DNA of 64,000 bases from Kurthia senegalensis (lineage in GTDB: Bacteria > Bacillota > Bacilli > Bacillales_A > Planococcaceae), in assembly GCF_000285595.1 (NCBI RefSeq), contig NZ_HE611066.1, positions 370,400-434,399 on the forward strand, written 5' to 3'. Below are positions 37,009-45,620 of the stretch, one piece after another (position 1 is the stretch's first letter; the number at the start of each line of letters is the position of its first letter). A program made the position numbers and the translations under genes. The notes under the pieces are model-generated. The model made no database searches. It was given only the letters and a program-made list of their open reading frames with translations, and was not told the origin of the DNA.

Positions 37009-37021
37009 AGACAGAGTGTCT
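37009..37021. promoter_or_regulatory. Inverted repeat in the tetR/MFS intergenic region
   Basis: AGACA-GAG-TGTCT, a perfect palindrome; possible TetR-family operator. Confidence 0.4.
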
Positions 37022-37077
37022 ATGAAATAACATACAAGTTTTACATGTATACGACCACCAACAATAATAAAGAAAGC

Positions 37078-37091
37078 GTCTACTAGTAGAC
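37078..37091. promoter_or_regulatory. Perfect 14-base palindrome, likely TetR operator
   Basis: GTCTACTAGTAGAC lies about 54 bases before the TetR gene. Half-sites GTCTA/TAGAC fit the size expected for TetR/AcrR operators. A further weaker repeat ATACA…TGTAT lies near 37031-37050. Confidence 0.55.
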
Positions 37092-37144
37092 ATTTTCATG
37101 TAGAATGTCGAGAAGTTGCATCATTATAGACAAGGAGTGAAGAA

Positions 37145-37693
37145 ATGTCGAAAACAGATGATCCAAGAGCGATTCGAACGAAAAAAATGTTAAAAGAAGC
37201 CGTCATACAATTGCTTGAGGAAGGCATACCGAGAGAAAAATTAACGATTCAAAAAGTGACATCGAAAGCACAATTGAATCGAACGACGTATTATTTACAT
37301 TACAAAGATATAACCGATTTATTAGATAGTTTAACGCTAGAACTCGTAGAAGAGTTGTCTGCACAAATTCGCTCTTTAAGAACGACGAAAGACCAGCGCG
37401 TTCAGCTATTACAATTACTTGACTATTTATACGATCAACGCAAATACATTTTATTATTATTTCAAAAGAATGAATTTGAAACATTATTGTTCGACCAATT
37501 TCATAAGTTAATTTTAATTCGGAGAGAAGATGCAGAAAAAAAGAGGGAAGGGCTCGTCGCTTCAGACATTCGAACCGCTTCTTTAATAGGCATTGTTATG
37601 TGGTGGTTAAAGCACGGATTACGCTATAGTAGCGAACATATCGCAACGGAAATTATTAAAATGCATCATCGGTCGCCACTTGAGAAAAAGTAA
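37145..37693 (+). CDS. TetR/AcrR family transcriptional regulator
   Basis: 182 residues. The N-terminal DNA-binding domain has the expected helix-turn-helix (LTIQKVTSKAQLNRTTYYLH, then YKDITDLLD) with the conserved Tyr-Tyr-His-Tyr region of the YFYHHF type. The C-terminal helical domain resembles the TetR_C_7/33 group (DUF-like, with IVMWWLKHGLRYS). It is probably the repressor of the neighbouring efflux gene, now broken. Ribosome site AAGGAGTG. Confidence 0.85.
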   Translation: MSKTDDPRAIRTKKMLKEAVIQLLEEGIPREKLTIQKVTSKAQLNRTTYYLHYKDITDLLDSLTLELVEELSAQIRSLRTTKDQRVQLLQLLDYLYDQRKYILLLFQKNEFETLLFDQFHKLILIRREDAEKKREGLVASDIRTASLIGIVMWWLKHGLRYSSEHIATEIIKMHHRSPLEKK

Positions 37694-37795
37694 GCGTTTC
37701 GGATAGACATTGTAAATAAGACGTCGTACACTGAAAGAGGGTAAATTTTGGTGCATATATAATAGGAAGAAACTCAACTAAAAAGGGTGTTATGA

Positions 37796-38092
37796 ATGGA
37801 TGCACAAATAAAAGATTGGTTAACACGTTTTCAACGTGACAAAGATATTGAAGCGCTAGAAGGTCTGAAAAATCATTGTCGCTCAATGATTACACCTCTA
37901 ATCGCCGAATTTGAACAAAAGCACGGAAAAGAAGCGGGGGATTTACTCCGTGATAAATGGGATCAACGTTTTTATTTTATTTTTACAAAATATCAATTAG
38001 ACGTTGGATTGCCATTAGAATCTTTCGTGCAAAATACGTATCGTTTTTATTTCATGCAAGTATTAAAAAAAGCAGGATATTCAAAACAATAG
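37796..38092 (+). CDS. Small protein of 98 residues, distantly sigma-region-like
   Basis: All-helical, charged protein MDAQIKDWLTRFQRDKDIEA … EFEQKHGKEAGDLLRDKWDQ, ending YFMQVLKKAGYSKQ. The layout (short helix, 'MITPLIAEF', long amphipathic helix, 'LPLESFVQNTYRFYFMQVLK') recalls the N-terminal half of small sigma factors or RsoA-like co-sigma proteins, which also have a 'F..Y....' core helix; this is only a resemblance. It stands alone with an AAAAGGGTG ribosome site and a strong terminator. Confidence 0.55.
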   Translation: MDAQIKDWLTRFQRDKDIEALEGLKNHCRSMITPLIAEFEQKHGKEAGDLLRDKWDQRFYFIFTKYQLDVGLPLESFVQNTYRFYFMQVLKKAGYSKQ

Positions 38093-38132
38093 AAAAAGCC
38101 GATGCTTGCAGCAACAAGCATCGGCTTTTTAT
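38093..38132 (+). terminator. Terminator
   Basis: AAAAAGCCGATGCTTG and CAAGCATCGGCTTTTT form a perfect stem. Confidence 0.93.
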
Positions 38133-38197
38133 TTATATAGATAAATTTTGGGGTAAATTACTTACGCTATAAATATTTTTGGAAGTGTAAAAAATTA

Positions 38198-39241
38198 TTA
38201 ATACAGTAAATCTTCGGCGAGGTTAGTGAAAGCTTCGCCAACAGCAGAATCTTCATCGTAAACGGATGAACCTGTATTTTCTTCGGGTTGTGCAAAAGGA
38301 ATTTTGGCGATTACATCTGTACCTAACGCTTGTGCAAGCGCGTCGCCGCCACCTTTCCCGAATAAATAATTAAGTTCACCAGTCGGTGTTTCATAGAACG
38401 CCATATTTTCGACCACACCTAAAATTTGGTGTTTCGTATGTTGTGCCATAACACCTGCTCGAGAAGCGACGTGTGAAGCAGCGTTATGAGGTGTCGTTAC
38501 GATGATTTCTTTCGCTTGGGGGATCATCGCTGCCACGTCAATTGCTACATCACCCGTACCTGGAGGTAAATCGAGTAACATATAATCTAACTCTCCCCAG
38601 TGTGTGTTCACTAGGAAGTTACGAATCCATTTGTTTAACATTGGACCACGCCACATAACCGGTTGATTGTCTTTTGAGAAAAAGCCCATTGACATTACTT
38701 TGACACCCTCAGCAGTAACAGGGACAGCCATTTGGTCGATCATCGTCGGTTTTGTGTCGATTTTCATCATTGTTGGGATACTATAACCGTAAATATCTGC
38801 ATCAACGATTCCGACGCGCTTACCATGGCGTGCAAGTGCGACCGCTAAGTTGATTGTGACAGTAGATTTACCAACGCCACCTTTACCGCTAGTGACGGCG
38901 ATAAATTGAACCCCGGAGTTAGGGCGTAGCATAGTTGGCATTCCTTCAGTTGTCGTATTTTGTTTTTTCAATGATTGTGTTAATTGTTTACGTTCTTCAT
39001 CCGTCATTGAGCCGAATTGTAAATGAACGTCTGTTGCTCCGATGGCGTGCAAGGCATCGGTTACATCTTGTTGAATCTTAGCTTTCAGGGGACATCCTTG
39101 AATCGTTAAAATCACATTTAATGAAACAACGTTGTCTTTAATTTGTATATTGCGAATCATATTTAATTCAACGAGACTTTTGTGTAACTCGGGGTCTTGG
39201 ACATCTTTTAACGCTTCTAAAATCATTTGTTCTGTTAACAT
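38198..39241 (-). CDS. salA: Mrp/SalA family P-loop ATPase
   Basis: 347 residues: N-terminal MIP18/DUF59 domain (1-90, with LTIQGCPLKAKI) and a deviant Walker A P-loop SGKGGVGKST at about 116-125, Walker B LLDLPPGTGD, and DADIYGYSIP. The CxxC that bridges the iron-sulphur cluster in many Mrp proteins is replaced here (MAFYETPTGELNYLFG), as in B. subtilis SalA, so cluster carriage by that motif is unlikely. It is last in an operon with formate dehydrogenase (12 bases after the DUF1641 gene), which suggests a part in the maturation of that enzyme; this is inference. Confidence 0.88.
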   Translation of the reverse strand: MLTEQMILEALKDVQDPELHKSLVELNMIRNIQIKDNVVSLNVILTIQGCPLKAKIQQDVTDALHAIGATDVHLQFGSMTDEERKQLTQSLKKQNTTTEGMPTMLRPNSGVQFIAVTSGKGGVGKSTVTINLAVALARHGKRVGIVDADIYGYSIPTMMKIDTKPTMIDQMAVPVTAEGVKVMSMGFFSKDNQPVMWRGPMLNKWIRNFLVNTHWGELDYMLLDLPPGTGDVAIDVAAMIPQAKEIIVTTPHNAASHVASRAGVMAQHTKHQILGVVENMAFYETPTGELNYLFGKGGGDALAQALGTDVIAKIPFAQPEENTGSSVYDEDSAVGEAFTNLAEDLLY

Positions 39242-39252
39242 GTTAAGACCTC

Positions 39253-39732
39253 CTAATCTTGTAGACCTTTGCCTAAACCTTTTAAGAAATGAACGCCAAA
39301 GTTCATTGCGCGGTTGACATCAGGATCATTCATGACTTTCATTAGTTTAAAAATACTCATTTTTTCATCAGACTCTAATGCGATTTTCGCTTCATCCATA
39401 CCGCTGTTTAAGCTCGTCATTAATTTAGCAACCATCGCTGAATCCATTTGAGTAAGGGCACCAGCAGCACCCATTAAAACGTTAATCATATTCGTAACCG
39501 GTTCACGTGTTACTTGGTGAAGGGCGATATGAGCGACTTGTTCTTTCGCTTGTAACATTTTTGTTACCGCTTCAAGTGCACCAACATCATTTAATTCAGC
39601 CATAATCGTCATCAATTCTGTAATGACTTGATCGTTATTCGTTAGTAACGATTTTAATTCATCCAGTTTTTGAGTGGCGATTTGTTCATCTGTAAATGTT
39701 TCTTTCGTAATCTTCGTAATCGGAGAAGCCAT
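39253..39732 (-). CDS. DUF1641 protein, YrhD-like, formate dehydrogenase partner
   Basis: 159 residues, mostly helical (ITKETFTDEQIATQKLDELK, … LKGLGKGLQD), matching the DUF1641 proteins that follow catalytic subunits of YrhE-type formate dehydrogenases. It starts three bases after fdhF stops, with GAAGGAG. A helical assembly or docking subunit of the dehydrogenase is assumed. No catalytic residues seen. Confidence 0.8.
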   Translation of the reverse strand: MASPITKITKETFTDEQIATQKLDELKSLLTNNDQVITELMTIMAELNDVGALEAVTKMLQAKEQVAHIALHQVTREPVTNMINVLMGAAGALTQMDSAMVAKLMTSLNSGMDEAKIALESDEKMSIFKLMKVMNDPDVNRAMNFGVHFLKGLGKGLQD

Positions 39733-39735
39733 CGT

Positions 39736-42675
39736 TTACACTCCTTCTTTTTCCGTCGTTAAGTGAACGTATCCTGGGCGATCCCATTTACGTCCTACTT
39801 CAACCCCATTTTGTGGGTGACGTTGTTTATTACGTGGATTCGAAGCAGGAAGTGGATTTTTACCTTTGCGTTTTAATACTTCTACACGGATCATCGTTTG
39901 TTTATAAGCCGGTGTTTGTGTATTAATATCGCTCTCTGGACCAGTTAAGAAGTTAATAGAAGATTCTTTGTCTGTAGAGTTCATCGGTAAGAACAATTCA
40001 TTTCCTTTTACGCGATCCGTCACTAAAGCAGGTACTTTTAATGCGCCGTGAGGGGACACTAGACGTAATAATGCACCGGTTTCAATGCCACGTTCTTTCG
40101 CAAGTTGTGGTGAAACTTCTACGAAGATTTCAGGAACTTTCAATTGAATACCTGTTGATTTGTTCGTCATATTTCCTTCGTGGAAATGTTCTAACATACG
40201 ACCGTTGTTAATATGGCAATCATATTGGCAATCATATTCAACTGTTGGCATCCAATCGTTTAATGCGAAGCGTGCTTTTTTGTCAGGGAAGTTAAAACCA
40301 TCTACGAATAATAGTGGTGTGTTTGCACCATTAATGGGGTCACCCCATACGAAGCTGTTCCAACCTTCCATCACATCATAGTTATTTTGTGCGAATACTG
40401 GAGATAAACTTGCCATCTCAGCATAAATGTCGCCAGGGTGTTCATAATTCCAATTAGCTCCAAGTTGATTGGCAACGTCTTGAATAATACGCCAGTCAGG
40501 ACGAGATTCGCCTAGTGGAGGAAGTACTTCATATAAACGTTGAACACGGCGTTCAGTATTCGTGAATGTTCCTTCTTTTTCAAGAGAAGGAGCTGCTGGT
40601 AGGATCACGTCTGCATATTGTGCAGTACGAGATAAGAACATGTCTTCTACGACACAGAAATCTAATTGAGCAAGTACTTCGTCTACGTGGTTTGCGTTCG
40701 CATCAACGAGTGCCATATCTTCACCGACGATGTACATCGCTTTCATTTTACCTTCTGAAACAGCTGTTAACATTTCTGGATTCGTACGACCTGGTGTTGC
40801 AGGGATTGGTCCACCGTAAGCTTGTTCGAATTTCGCACGTGCTGCGTCATCCGTTACTTTTTGGTAACCAGGGAACAAGTTCGGTAACGTACCCATATCA
40901 CATGCACCTTGTACGTTGTTATGACCACGTAATGGATACGCACCAGCACCTGGACGACGGTAGTTACCTGTTGCAAGAAGTAAGTTTGAAATCGCAGCAG
41001 ATGTGTAAGAACCACCTGTATTTTGCGTAACACCCATACCCCAAAGGATACAAGTACCATCTGCATCGCGAATCATTTCAGCCATTTCAATTAATGTTTC
41101 TTTTGCAATGCCTGTTTCTTGAACGGTATAGTCTAACGTATATTTTTCTAAAACATCTTTAAATGCTTCGTAATCGTTGACGTTCTCTTGAATGAACGCT
41201 TCATCTTGCCAACCTTGGTCGATAATGTATTTTGTAACACCCATTAACCAAACTTGGTCCGTACCTTGTTTAGGACGAATGTGAATGTCTGAGCGTTCAG
41301 CCATTTCATTTTTACGAATATCGGCAACGATTAATTTTTGACCGTGTAATTTATGTGCGCGTTTTACACGAGTTGCTAATACAGGGTGGCCTTCCGCAGG
41401 GTTTGCACCGACGATAATGACAAGACCTGCTTTGGCAATATCTTTAATCGTACCAGCATCGCCACCGATTCCGACTGTACGTGTTAAACCATCTGTTGCT
41501 GGAGATTGGCAGTAACGTGAACAGTTATCAACATCATTCGTATTGAACAATTGACGAGCCATTTTTTGAATTAAATAGTTCTCTTCATTCGTAATTTTTG
41601 AAGAAGAAATGAAACCAACTGAGCCTGGTCCGAATTCTTTTTGAATACCGCCAAGTTTAGAAGCGACAAGGCTAAGTGCTTCTTCCCATGAAGATTCAAC
41701 GAATTCATCGCCTTTACGAATCAATGGTTTTGTAATACGTTCTTCAGAATTGACGAAGTCCCAACCGAATTTCCCTTTCACACAAGTAGAAATGGCATTA
41801 ACTGGACCTTCTGAAGGCTGTACTTTCAAGATATGACGCCCTTTTGTCCAAACTTCGAATGAACAACCGACACCACAGAACGTACAAACCGTTTTCGTTT
41901 TCTTCGTACGTTTACTACGCATAGCAGATTCGATTTCAGAAATCGCTAAAATACCGCTATAACCCGGTTCTACTTCTTTAATTAAATCAATCATTGGATC
42001 TAACATATCTTGCTTCATACCTGTCATGAAACCAGCTTGTCCAAGCATTGATTTTTCCATTAACGCATTACATGGACAAACTGTGACACATTGACCACAG
42101 CTGACACATGAAGAATCATTGATTGCTGCGCCGTCATCCCATTTAATGCGAGGGCGTTCAGCTTCCCAATCAAGTGATAGTGTTTCATTCACTTGTAAGT
42201 TTTGACATACTTCTACACATTGACCACAAGCGATACATTGGTTTGGGTCATAGCGATAAAATGGGTGAGACATGTCAACTTCTGTTGGATCAACTTTCGG
42301 TGTGTATGGATATTTCTGATGTTCGATGCCCATCATGCTTACAGTGTTGTGCAACGTACAGTTTCCGTTGTTGTTATCACAAACGGTACAATAAAGCATA
42401 TGGTTTTCAAGTAGACGGTCCATTGCTTCTGTTCTTGCTTCTGATGCCCCTTGCGTATCAAGTTGCACATTCATTCCATCCACTGCTTTTGTTGAACAAG
42501 AGCGAACAAGTTTACCGTCGACTTCGACGATACACGTATCACATGTACGAATTGGGTCAACTGCTTCGACGTGACAAACTTGTGGATGTTCGATGTTATT
42601 TGCGTTAATCGTATCAAGGATTGTCGCGTCTTGTTTGACATCATAAGCAATGCCGTTGATTTTGATTTCCGTCAA
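39736..42675 (-). CDS. fdhF: Formate dehydrogenase, molybdopterin catalytic subunit (YrhE-like)
   Basis: 979 residues, cytoplasmic, without a Tat signal. Order: N-terminal [2Fe-2S] domain (RTCDTCIVEVDG), His/Cys cluster (CTVCDNNNGNCTLH), two [4Fe-4S] ferredoxin motifs (CIACGQCVEVC and CVSCGQCVTVC), [4Fe-4S] motif at the start of the molybdopterin domain (CTFCGVGCSFEVW), then the bis-MGD domain with the presumed molybdenum ligand Cys in NCSRYCQSPA and the usual GRNN-equivalent LRGHNNVQGACDMG. So Mo is bound by Cys, not selenocysteine. It oxidises formate to CO2; electrons probably pass to a soluble acceptor. TTG start, AAAGGAGG about 9-10 bases upstream. Confidence 0.93.
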   Translation of the reverse strand: MTEIKINGIAYDVKQDATILDTINANNIEHPQVCHVEAVDPIRTCDTCIVEVDGKLVRSCSTKAVDGMNVQLDTQGASEARTEAMDRLLENHMLYCTVCDNNNGNCTLHNTVSMMGIEHQKYPYTPKVDPTEVDMSHPFYRYDPNQCIACGQCVEVCQNLQVNETLSLDWEAERPRIKWDDGAAINDSSCVSCGQCVTVCPCNALMEKSMLGQAGFMTGMKQDMLDPMIDLIKEVEPGYSGILAISEIESAMRSKRTKKTKTVCTFCGVGCSFEVWTKGRHILKVQPSEGPVNAISTCVKGKFGWDFVNSEERITKPLIRKGDEFVESSWEEALSLVASKLGGIQKEFGPGSVGFISSSKITNEENYLIQKMARQLFNTNDVDNCSRYCQSPATDGLTRTVGIGGDAGTIKDIAKAGLVIIVGANPAEGHPVLATRVKRAHKLHGQKLIVADIRKNEMAERSDIHIRPKQGTDQVWLMGVTKYIIDQGWQDEAFIQENVNDYEAFKDVLEKYTLDYTVQETGIAKETLIEMAEMIRDADGTCILWGMGVTQNTGGSYTSAAISNLLLATGNYRRPGAGAYPLRGHNNVQGACDMGTLPNLFPGYQKVTDDAARAKFEQAYGGPIPATPGRTNPEMLTAVSEGKMKAMYIVGEDMALVDANANHVDEVLAQLDFCVVEDMFLSRTAQYADVILPAAPSLEKEGTFTNTERRVQRLYEVLPPLGESRPDWRIIQDVANQLGANWNYEHPGDIYAEMASLSPVFAQNNYDVMEGWNSFVWGDPINGANTPLLFVDGFNFPDKKARFALNDWMPTVEYDCQYDCHINNGRMLEHFHEGNMTNKSTGIQLKVPEIFVEVSPQLAKERGIETGALLRLVSPHGALKVPALVTDRVKGNELFLPMNSTDKESSINFLTGPESDINTQTPAYKQTMIRVEVLKRKGKNPLPASNPRNKQRHPQNGVEVGRKWDRPGYVHLTTEKEGV

Positions 42676-42884
42676 AAAAATTCCTCCTTTTTATGAAATA
42701 CAATAAAGGACCGACGCACATTTACAAATGCTAGAGCGTTTGAGTGTCTTGTTATACGTGCGACAATACGTTACCGATTTGCATAAATATGTTGTGTAGT
42801 AGAGCTTTAAGGCATTTACATATTCATAGTCGATGATGAGAATGTGTAAATTCATTGAGTTGCTGTAAAAAAACTTAAAAAAAC

Positions 42885-42957
42885 AAAAATCCACCATGAA
42901 ATAGAACTGATAGATTATACAAAATCATACAGCTACATTCATGGTGGAAAAGATTTT
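42885..42957. repeat. Long inverted repeat, possible bidirectional terminator
   Basis: CCACCATGAA (42891-42900) and TTCATGGTGG (42938-42947) are exact complements, extended outwards by AAAATC/GATTTT with a small bulge; inner segments GATT/AATC also pair. It lies between two divergent transcripts where a terminator is not needed, so it may be a regulatory or small mobile hairpin. Confidence 0.6.
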
Positions 42958-43162
42958 TAGCAGTTACTTGCTTAAAAGGCCAATCCTACATTTTAAATTT
43001 AAACGATAAAAAAAGAGTTGAAACATTAACACGATACATAACGGGTATAATCGATATATAAAGTTGAAAAAATAACAAAACCATTTTTAATGCAATTTTA
43101 GTATACCTTCACAATGAACAACTTTCAAACGATTTTCGGCTTTTTTTATAAAAAATATTAAA

Positions 43163-43177
43163 TGAGAATAATTATCA
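43163..43177. promoter_or_regulatory. Fur-box-like site
   Basis: TGAGAATAATTATCA matches the 7-1-7 Bacillus Fur consensus TGATAATNATTATCA at all but one position. Iron control of the following leader and genes is inferred; the enzymes made from this island need many iron-sulphur clusters. Confidence 0.6.
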
Positions 43178-43270
43178 TTAATTTGTTCTCACGTAAAAAA
43201 ATTTATTTTCCGAAGTAATTTAGATGTTAAAATGAGGGAATTACTATAAGAAGAAAAAATATACGAACAA

Positions 43271-43313
43271 ATCCTCGCAGTCGTTTGAAAGCGAGGAGGG
43301 GGCTTTTTTTTCA
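43271..43313 (+). terminator. Hairpin with T-run in the 5' leader of the DUF2294 gene
   Basis: TCCTCGC pairs with GCGAGGA, followed by GGGGGC and eight T. An alternative stem (AAAGC with GCTTT) competes with it. It ends about 80 bases before the start codon, so it could attenuate the operon, or end a short RNA begun near the Fur box. A second small stem TGAGG-GTTACA-CCTCA follows at 43342-43357. Confidence 0.5.
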
Positions 43314-43394
43314 AAAACTTAGTCTATCATTATCAAACTGTGAGGGTTACACCTCAGAAAAAAGTTTGACAATATAAATACGAGGAGGGTTAAC

Positions 43395-43742
43395 TTGTCT
43401 CAAAAAGTACATCAGTTTAATGATATTATTCGTAAACTACGTAAAGATTTATTTGGCAAAGGACCGGAACGCATTCATACCGTTTTTGTGGAGAATTTAG
43501 TCGTTTCAACCTTATATGGAAACATTACGCCGACAGAAAAATTTATAGCAGGTTCGGCTGAAGGGATGAAAATTGTCCATGAAGCACGGACGCAAATGAT
43601 TCAAGATTTATATGCACAAGCAACACCTGATGGAATGGAAGAGTTAATGAATGCCCAGCTACTTCATTTGTTTTCAGACATTAAAATAGAGTTGGACATG
43701 GCCGTCTCTGTATTTATATTCGATAAAAATATTGAAGAGTAG
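43395..43742 (+). CDS. DUF2294-like protein (YbcI type)
   Basis: 115 residues, compact alpha/beta: QFNDIIRKLRKDLFGKGPER … HTVFVENLVVSTLYGNITPT … EKFIAGSAEGMKIVHEARTQ. This is the DUF2294 pattern, often found near formate dehydrogenase accessory genes in Bacillales. TTG start with GAGGAGGG. fdhD follows after 10 bases, so it is in the Moco operon. Function unknown; a role in enzyme maturation is inferred from place only. Confidence 0.75.
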   Translation: MSQKVHQFNDIIRKLRKDLFGKGPERIHTVFVENLVVSTLYGNITPTEKFIAGSAEGMKIVHEARTQMIQDLYAQATPDGMEELMNAQLLHLFSDIKIELDMAVSVFIFDKNIEE

Positions 43743-43752
43743 GAGGAGCCAA

Positions 43753-44547
43753 ATGGAAACACAAGTGAAACGATCAATCGTTCGAGTAAAAGGCACGAAG
43801 CATTTTGAAGTAGAAGATACGATTGTGACTGAGTATGCCGTAACAGTGAAAATTAATAAGCAAGAATTTGTAACGATGGTTTGTACCCCAGAATACGTGG
43901 ATGACATGGTACTCGGGTATTTAGCTTCGGAGAGAATTATTCTTTCAAAAGACGATATCGAATCAATTTGGTATCAAGAAAAAGAAGGATTCGTACATGT
44001 GACGGCTAAAAAAATTAATCCTGTTGCACGTGATTTCCAAAATAAACGATACATTACTTCTTGCTGTGGAATGAGTAGACAAGGGTTTGTTTTTACGAGC
44101 GATGCGCTCGCTGCGAAGCAAATGGATGATATTCATGTGACATTAACACCGGAAGATTGTTATCGCTTAATGCAAACGATGCAAAACGATGCAACGACAT
44201 TCCAACAAACAGGTGGCGTACATAATGCGGCATTATGTGATCGTAACGGAATGATTGTGAGTCGTATGGATATTGGGCGTCATAATGCGCTCGATAAAAT
44301 TTACGGATATTGTTTGCGTAACGATATTTCAATCGACGACAAAATTCTCGTGTTCAGCGGTAGAATTTCATCAGAAATTTTGATGAAAGTATCGAAAATT
44401 GGTTGTGAAGTCGTTCTTTCTAAATCAGCACCGACTGAGTTGGCACTCGATTTAGCAGAACAACTAGGCATTACAACGATTGGCTTTATTCGAAATGAAT
44501 CATTAAATATTTATACACATCCTGAGCGTGTGCTTTTGAACGATTAA
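43753..44547 (+). CDS. fdhD: Formate dehydrogenase accessory sulphurtransferase FdhD
   Basis: 264 residues. FdhD moves sulphur to the Moco of formate dehydrogenase; the conserved Cys pair is in ITSCCGMSRQG. GGVHNAALCD, IGRHNALDKIYGY and FSGRISSEILMK are family blocks (GDP/Moco binding). ATG 43753 has AGGAGGAG; an upstream TTG at 43732 lies in the previous gene. It works on the fdhF product encoded just across the divergent region. Confidence 0.95.
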   Translation: METQVKRSIVRVKGTKHFEVEDTIVTEYAVTVKINKQEFVTMVCTPEYVDDMVLGYLASERIILSKDDIESIWYQEKEGFVHVTAKKINPVARDFQNKRYITSCCGMSRQGFVFTSDALAAKQMDDIHVTLTPEDCYRLMQTMQNDATTFQQTGGVHNAALCDRNGMIVSRMDIGRHNALDKIYGYCLRNDISIDDKILVFSGRISSEILMKVSKIGCEVVLSKSAPTELALDLAEQLGITTIGFIRNESLNIYTHPERVLLND

Positions 44548-44567
44548 CGATGTGAGGAGGTGGAAAG

Positions 44568-45584
44568 ATGAATCCAATTTATGACCAACATAAGCGACCA
44601 TTACGAGATTTACGTATATCTGTAACCGACCGCTGTAATTTTAGATGCAGTTATTGTATGCCAGAAGAGATTTTCGGACCAGACTTTGCATTTTTACCGA
44701 CGTCTCAAATTTTATCATTTGAAGAAATTGAGCGTTTAGTAAAAATTTTCGTCTCGTTTGGGGTAAAGAAAATTCGTATTACAGGTGGTGAGCCTTTAAT
44801 GCGTCGAGATTTACCTGTTTTAGTGAAAAAAATTCGTGCGATTCAAGGTGTAGAAGACATCGCGATGACGACGAACGGTTCACTATTGAAAAAATATGCG
44901 AAACCATTAGCAGAAGCAGGTCTTGACCGCGTGTCTGTCAGCTTAGATTCTTTAGAAGAAGAACGCTTTGCGAACATGAACGGACATAGAGGAAAAGTGA
45001 AAAATGTATTAGCCGGTATTGAAGCGGCAGCAGAAGCAGGTTTGTACGTTAAAATTAATATGGTCGTACAAAAGGGGAAAAATGTAGAAGACATTTTACC
45101 AATGGCGACATTTTTTAAAGAAAAACAGCATATTTTACGATTTATTGAGTATATGGACGTTGGGAATTCTAACGGTTGGCGTATGGACGACGTATTTTCG
45201 AAGAAAGAAATTATTCGAGAAGTAGAAAAACTATCACCTGTCAAAGCAGCTGCACCGAACTATCAAGGGGAAGTAGCATCTCGTTTTCGTTATGAAGATG
45301 GCAATGGAGAAGTAGGCGTCATTTCATCTGTATCCGATTCATTTTGCGGTAATTGTTCACGAGCACGTGTTTCAGCAGAAGGAAAATTGTACACATGCCT
45401 TTTTGCAACAGAGGGCACGGATTTACGTTCATTGATTCGTAGTGAACTTTCGGATGAAGACGTTGCAAAAGCAATCGCTTCCGTTTGGGAAAAACGTACG
45501 GATCGCTATTCAGATGAACGTTCTGAGGAAACGATTAAACGTCGCAAAAAATCAAAAATTGAAATGTCTCATATTGGCGGTTAA
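44568..45584 (+). CDS. moaA: GTP 3',8-cyclase MoaA
   Basis: 338 residues, radical SAM enzyme starting Moco synthesis from GTP. N-terminal cluster Cys in [11 protein letters not shown] (C23, C27, C30), SAM-binding [12 protein letters not shown], and the C-terminal second cluster in [18 protein letters not shown] plus YTCLF. The C-terminus ends in the double glycine HIGG that is needed for activity. GAGGAGGTGG upstream of ATG. Its partner MoaC lies downstream on the other strand. Confidence 0.96.
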   Translation: MNPIYDQHKRPLRDLRISVTDRCNFRCSYCMPEEIFGPDFAFLPTSQILSFEEIERLVKIFVSFGVKKIRITGGEPLMRRDLPVLVKKIRAIQGVEDIAMTTNGSLLKKYAKPLAEAGLDRVSVSLDSLEEERFANMNGHRGKVKNVLAGIEAAAEAGLYVKINMVVQKGKNVEDILPMATFFKEKQHILRFIEYMDVGNSNGWRMDDVFSKKEIIREVEKLSPVKAAAPNYQGEVASRFRYEDGNGEVGVISSVSDSFCGNCSRARVSAEGKLYTCLFATEGTDLRSLIRSELSDEDVAKAIASVWEKRTDRYSDERSEETIKRRKKSKIEMSHIGG

Positions 45585-45620
45585 TCATCGTTGTAAATTA
45601 CGATTATTAGGGAGATTCAT

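Larger units (their letters stand above)
42676..43394. other. Divergent control region between fdhF and the DUF2294-fdhD-moaA genes
   Basis: 720 bases without a gene. It holds the fdhF promoter side (42680-42880), a large inverted repeat (42885-42957), an A/T-rich centre, a Fur-box-like site (43163-43177) and a hairpin with T-run inside the leader of the DUF2294 gene (43271-43313), each listed separately. Confidence 0.7.

Noticed and set aside
39736..42675. Long frames on the + strand opposite formate dehydrogenase (up to 154 residues)
   Set aside because: Antisense shadows of a strongly conserved gene, without start signals.
39736..42675. Possible selenocysteine enzyme
   Set aside because: The molybdenum ligand position has a Cys codon and there is no in-frame TGA in the gene.
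42680..42880. FNR- or Rex-type operator upstream of fdhF
   Set aside because: Words such as TTTACAAATGC and GTGTAAATTC recur but no site fits the consensus palindromes well.
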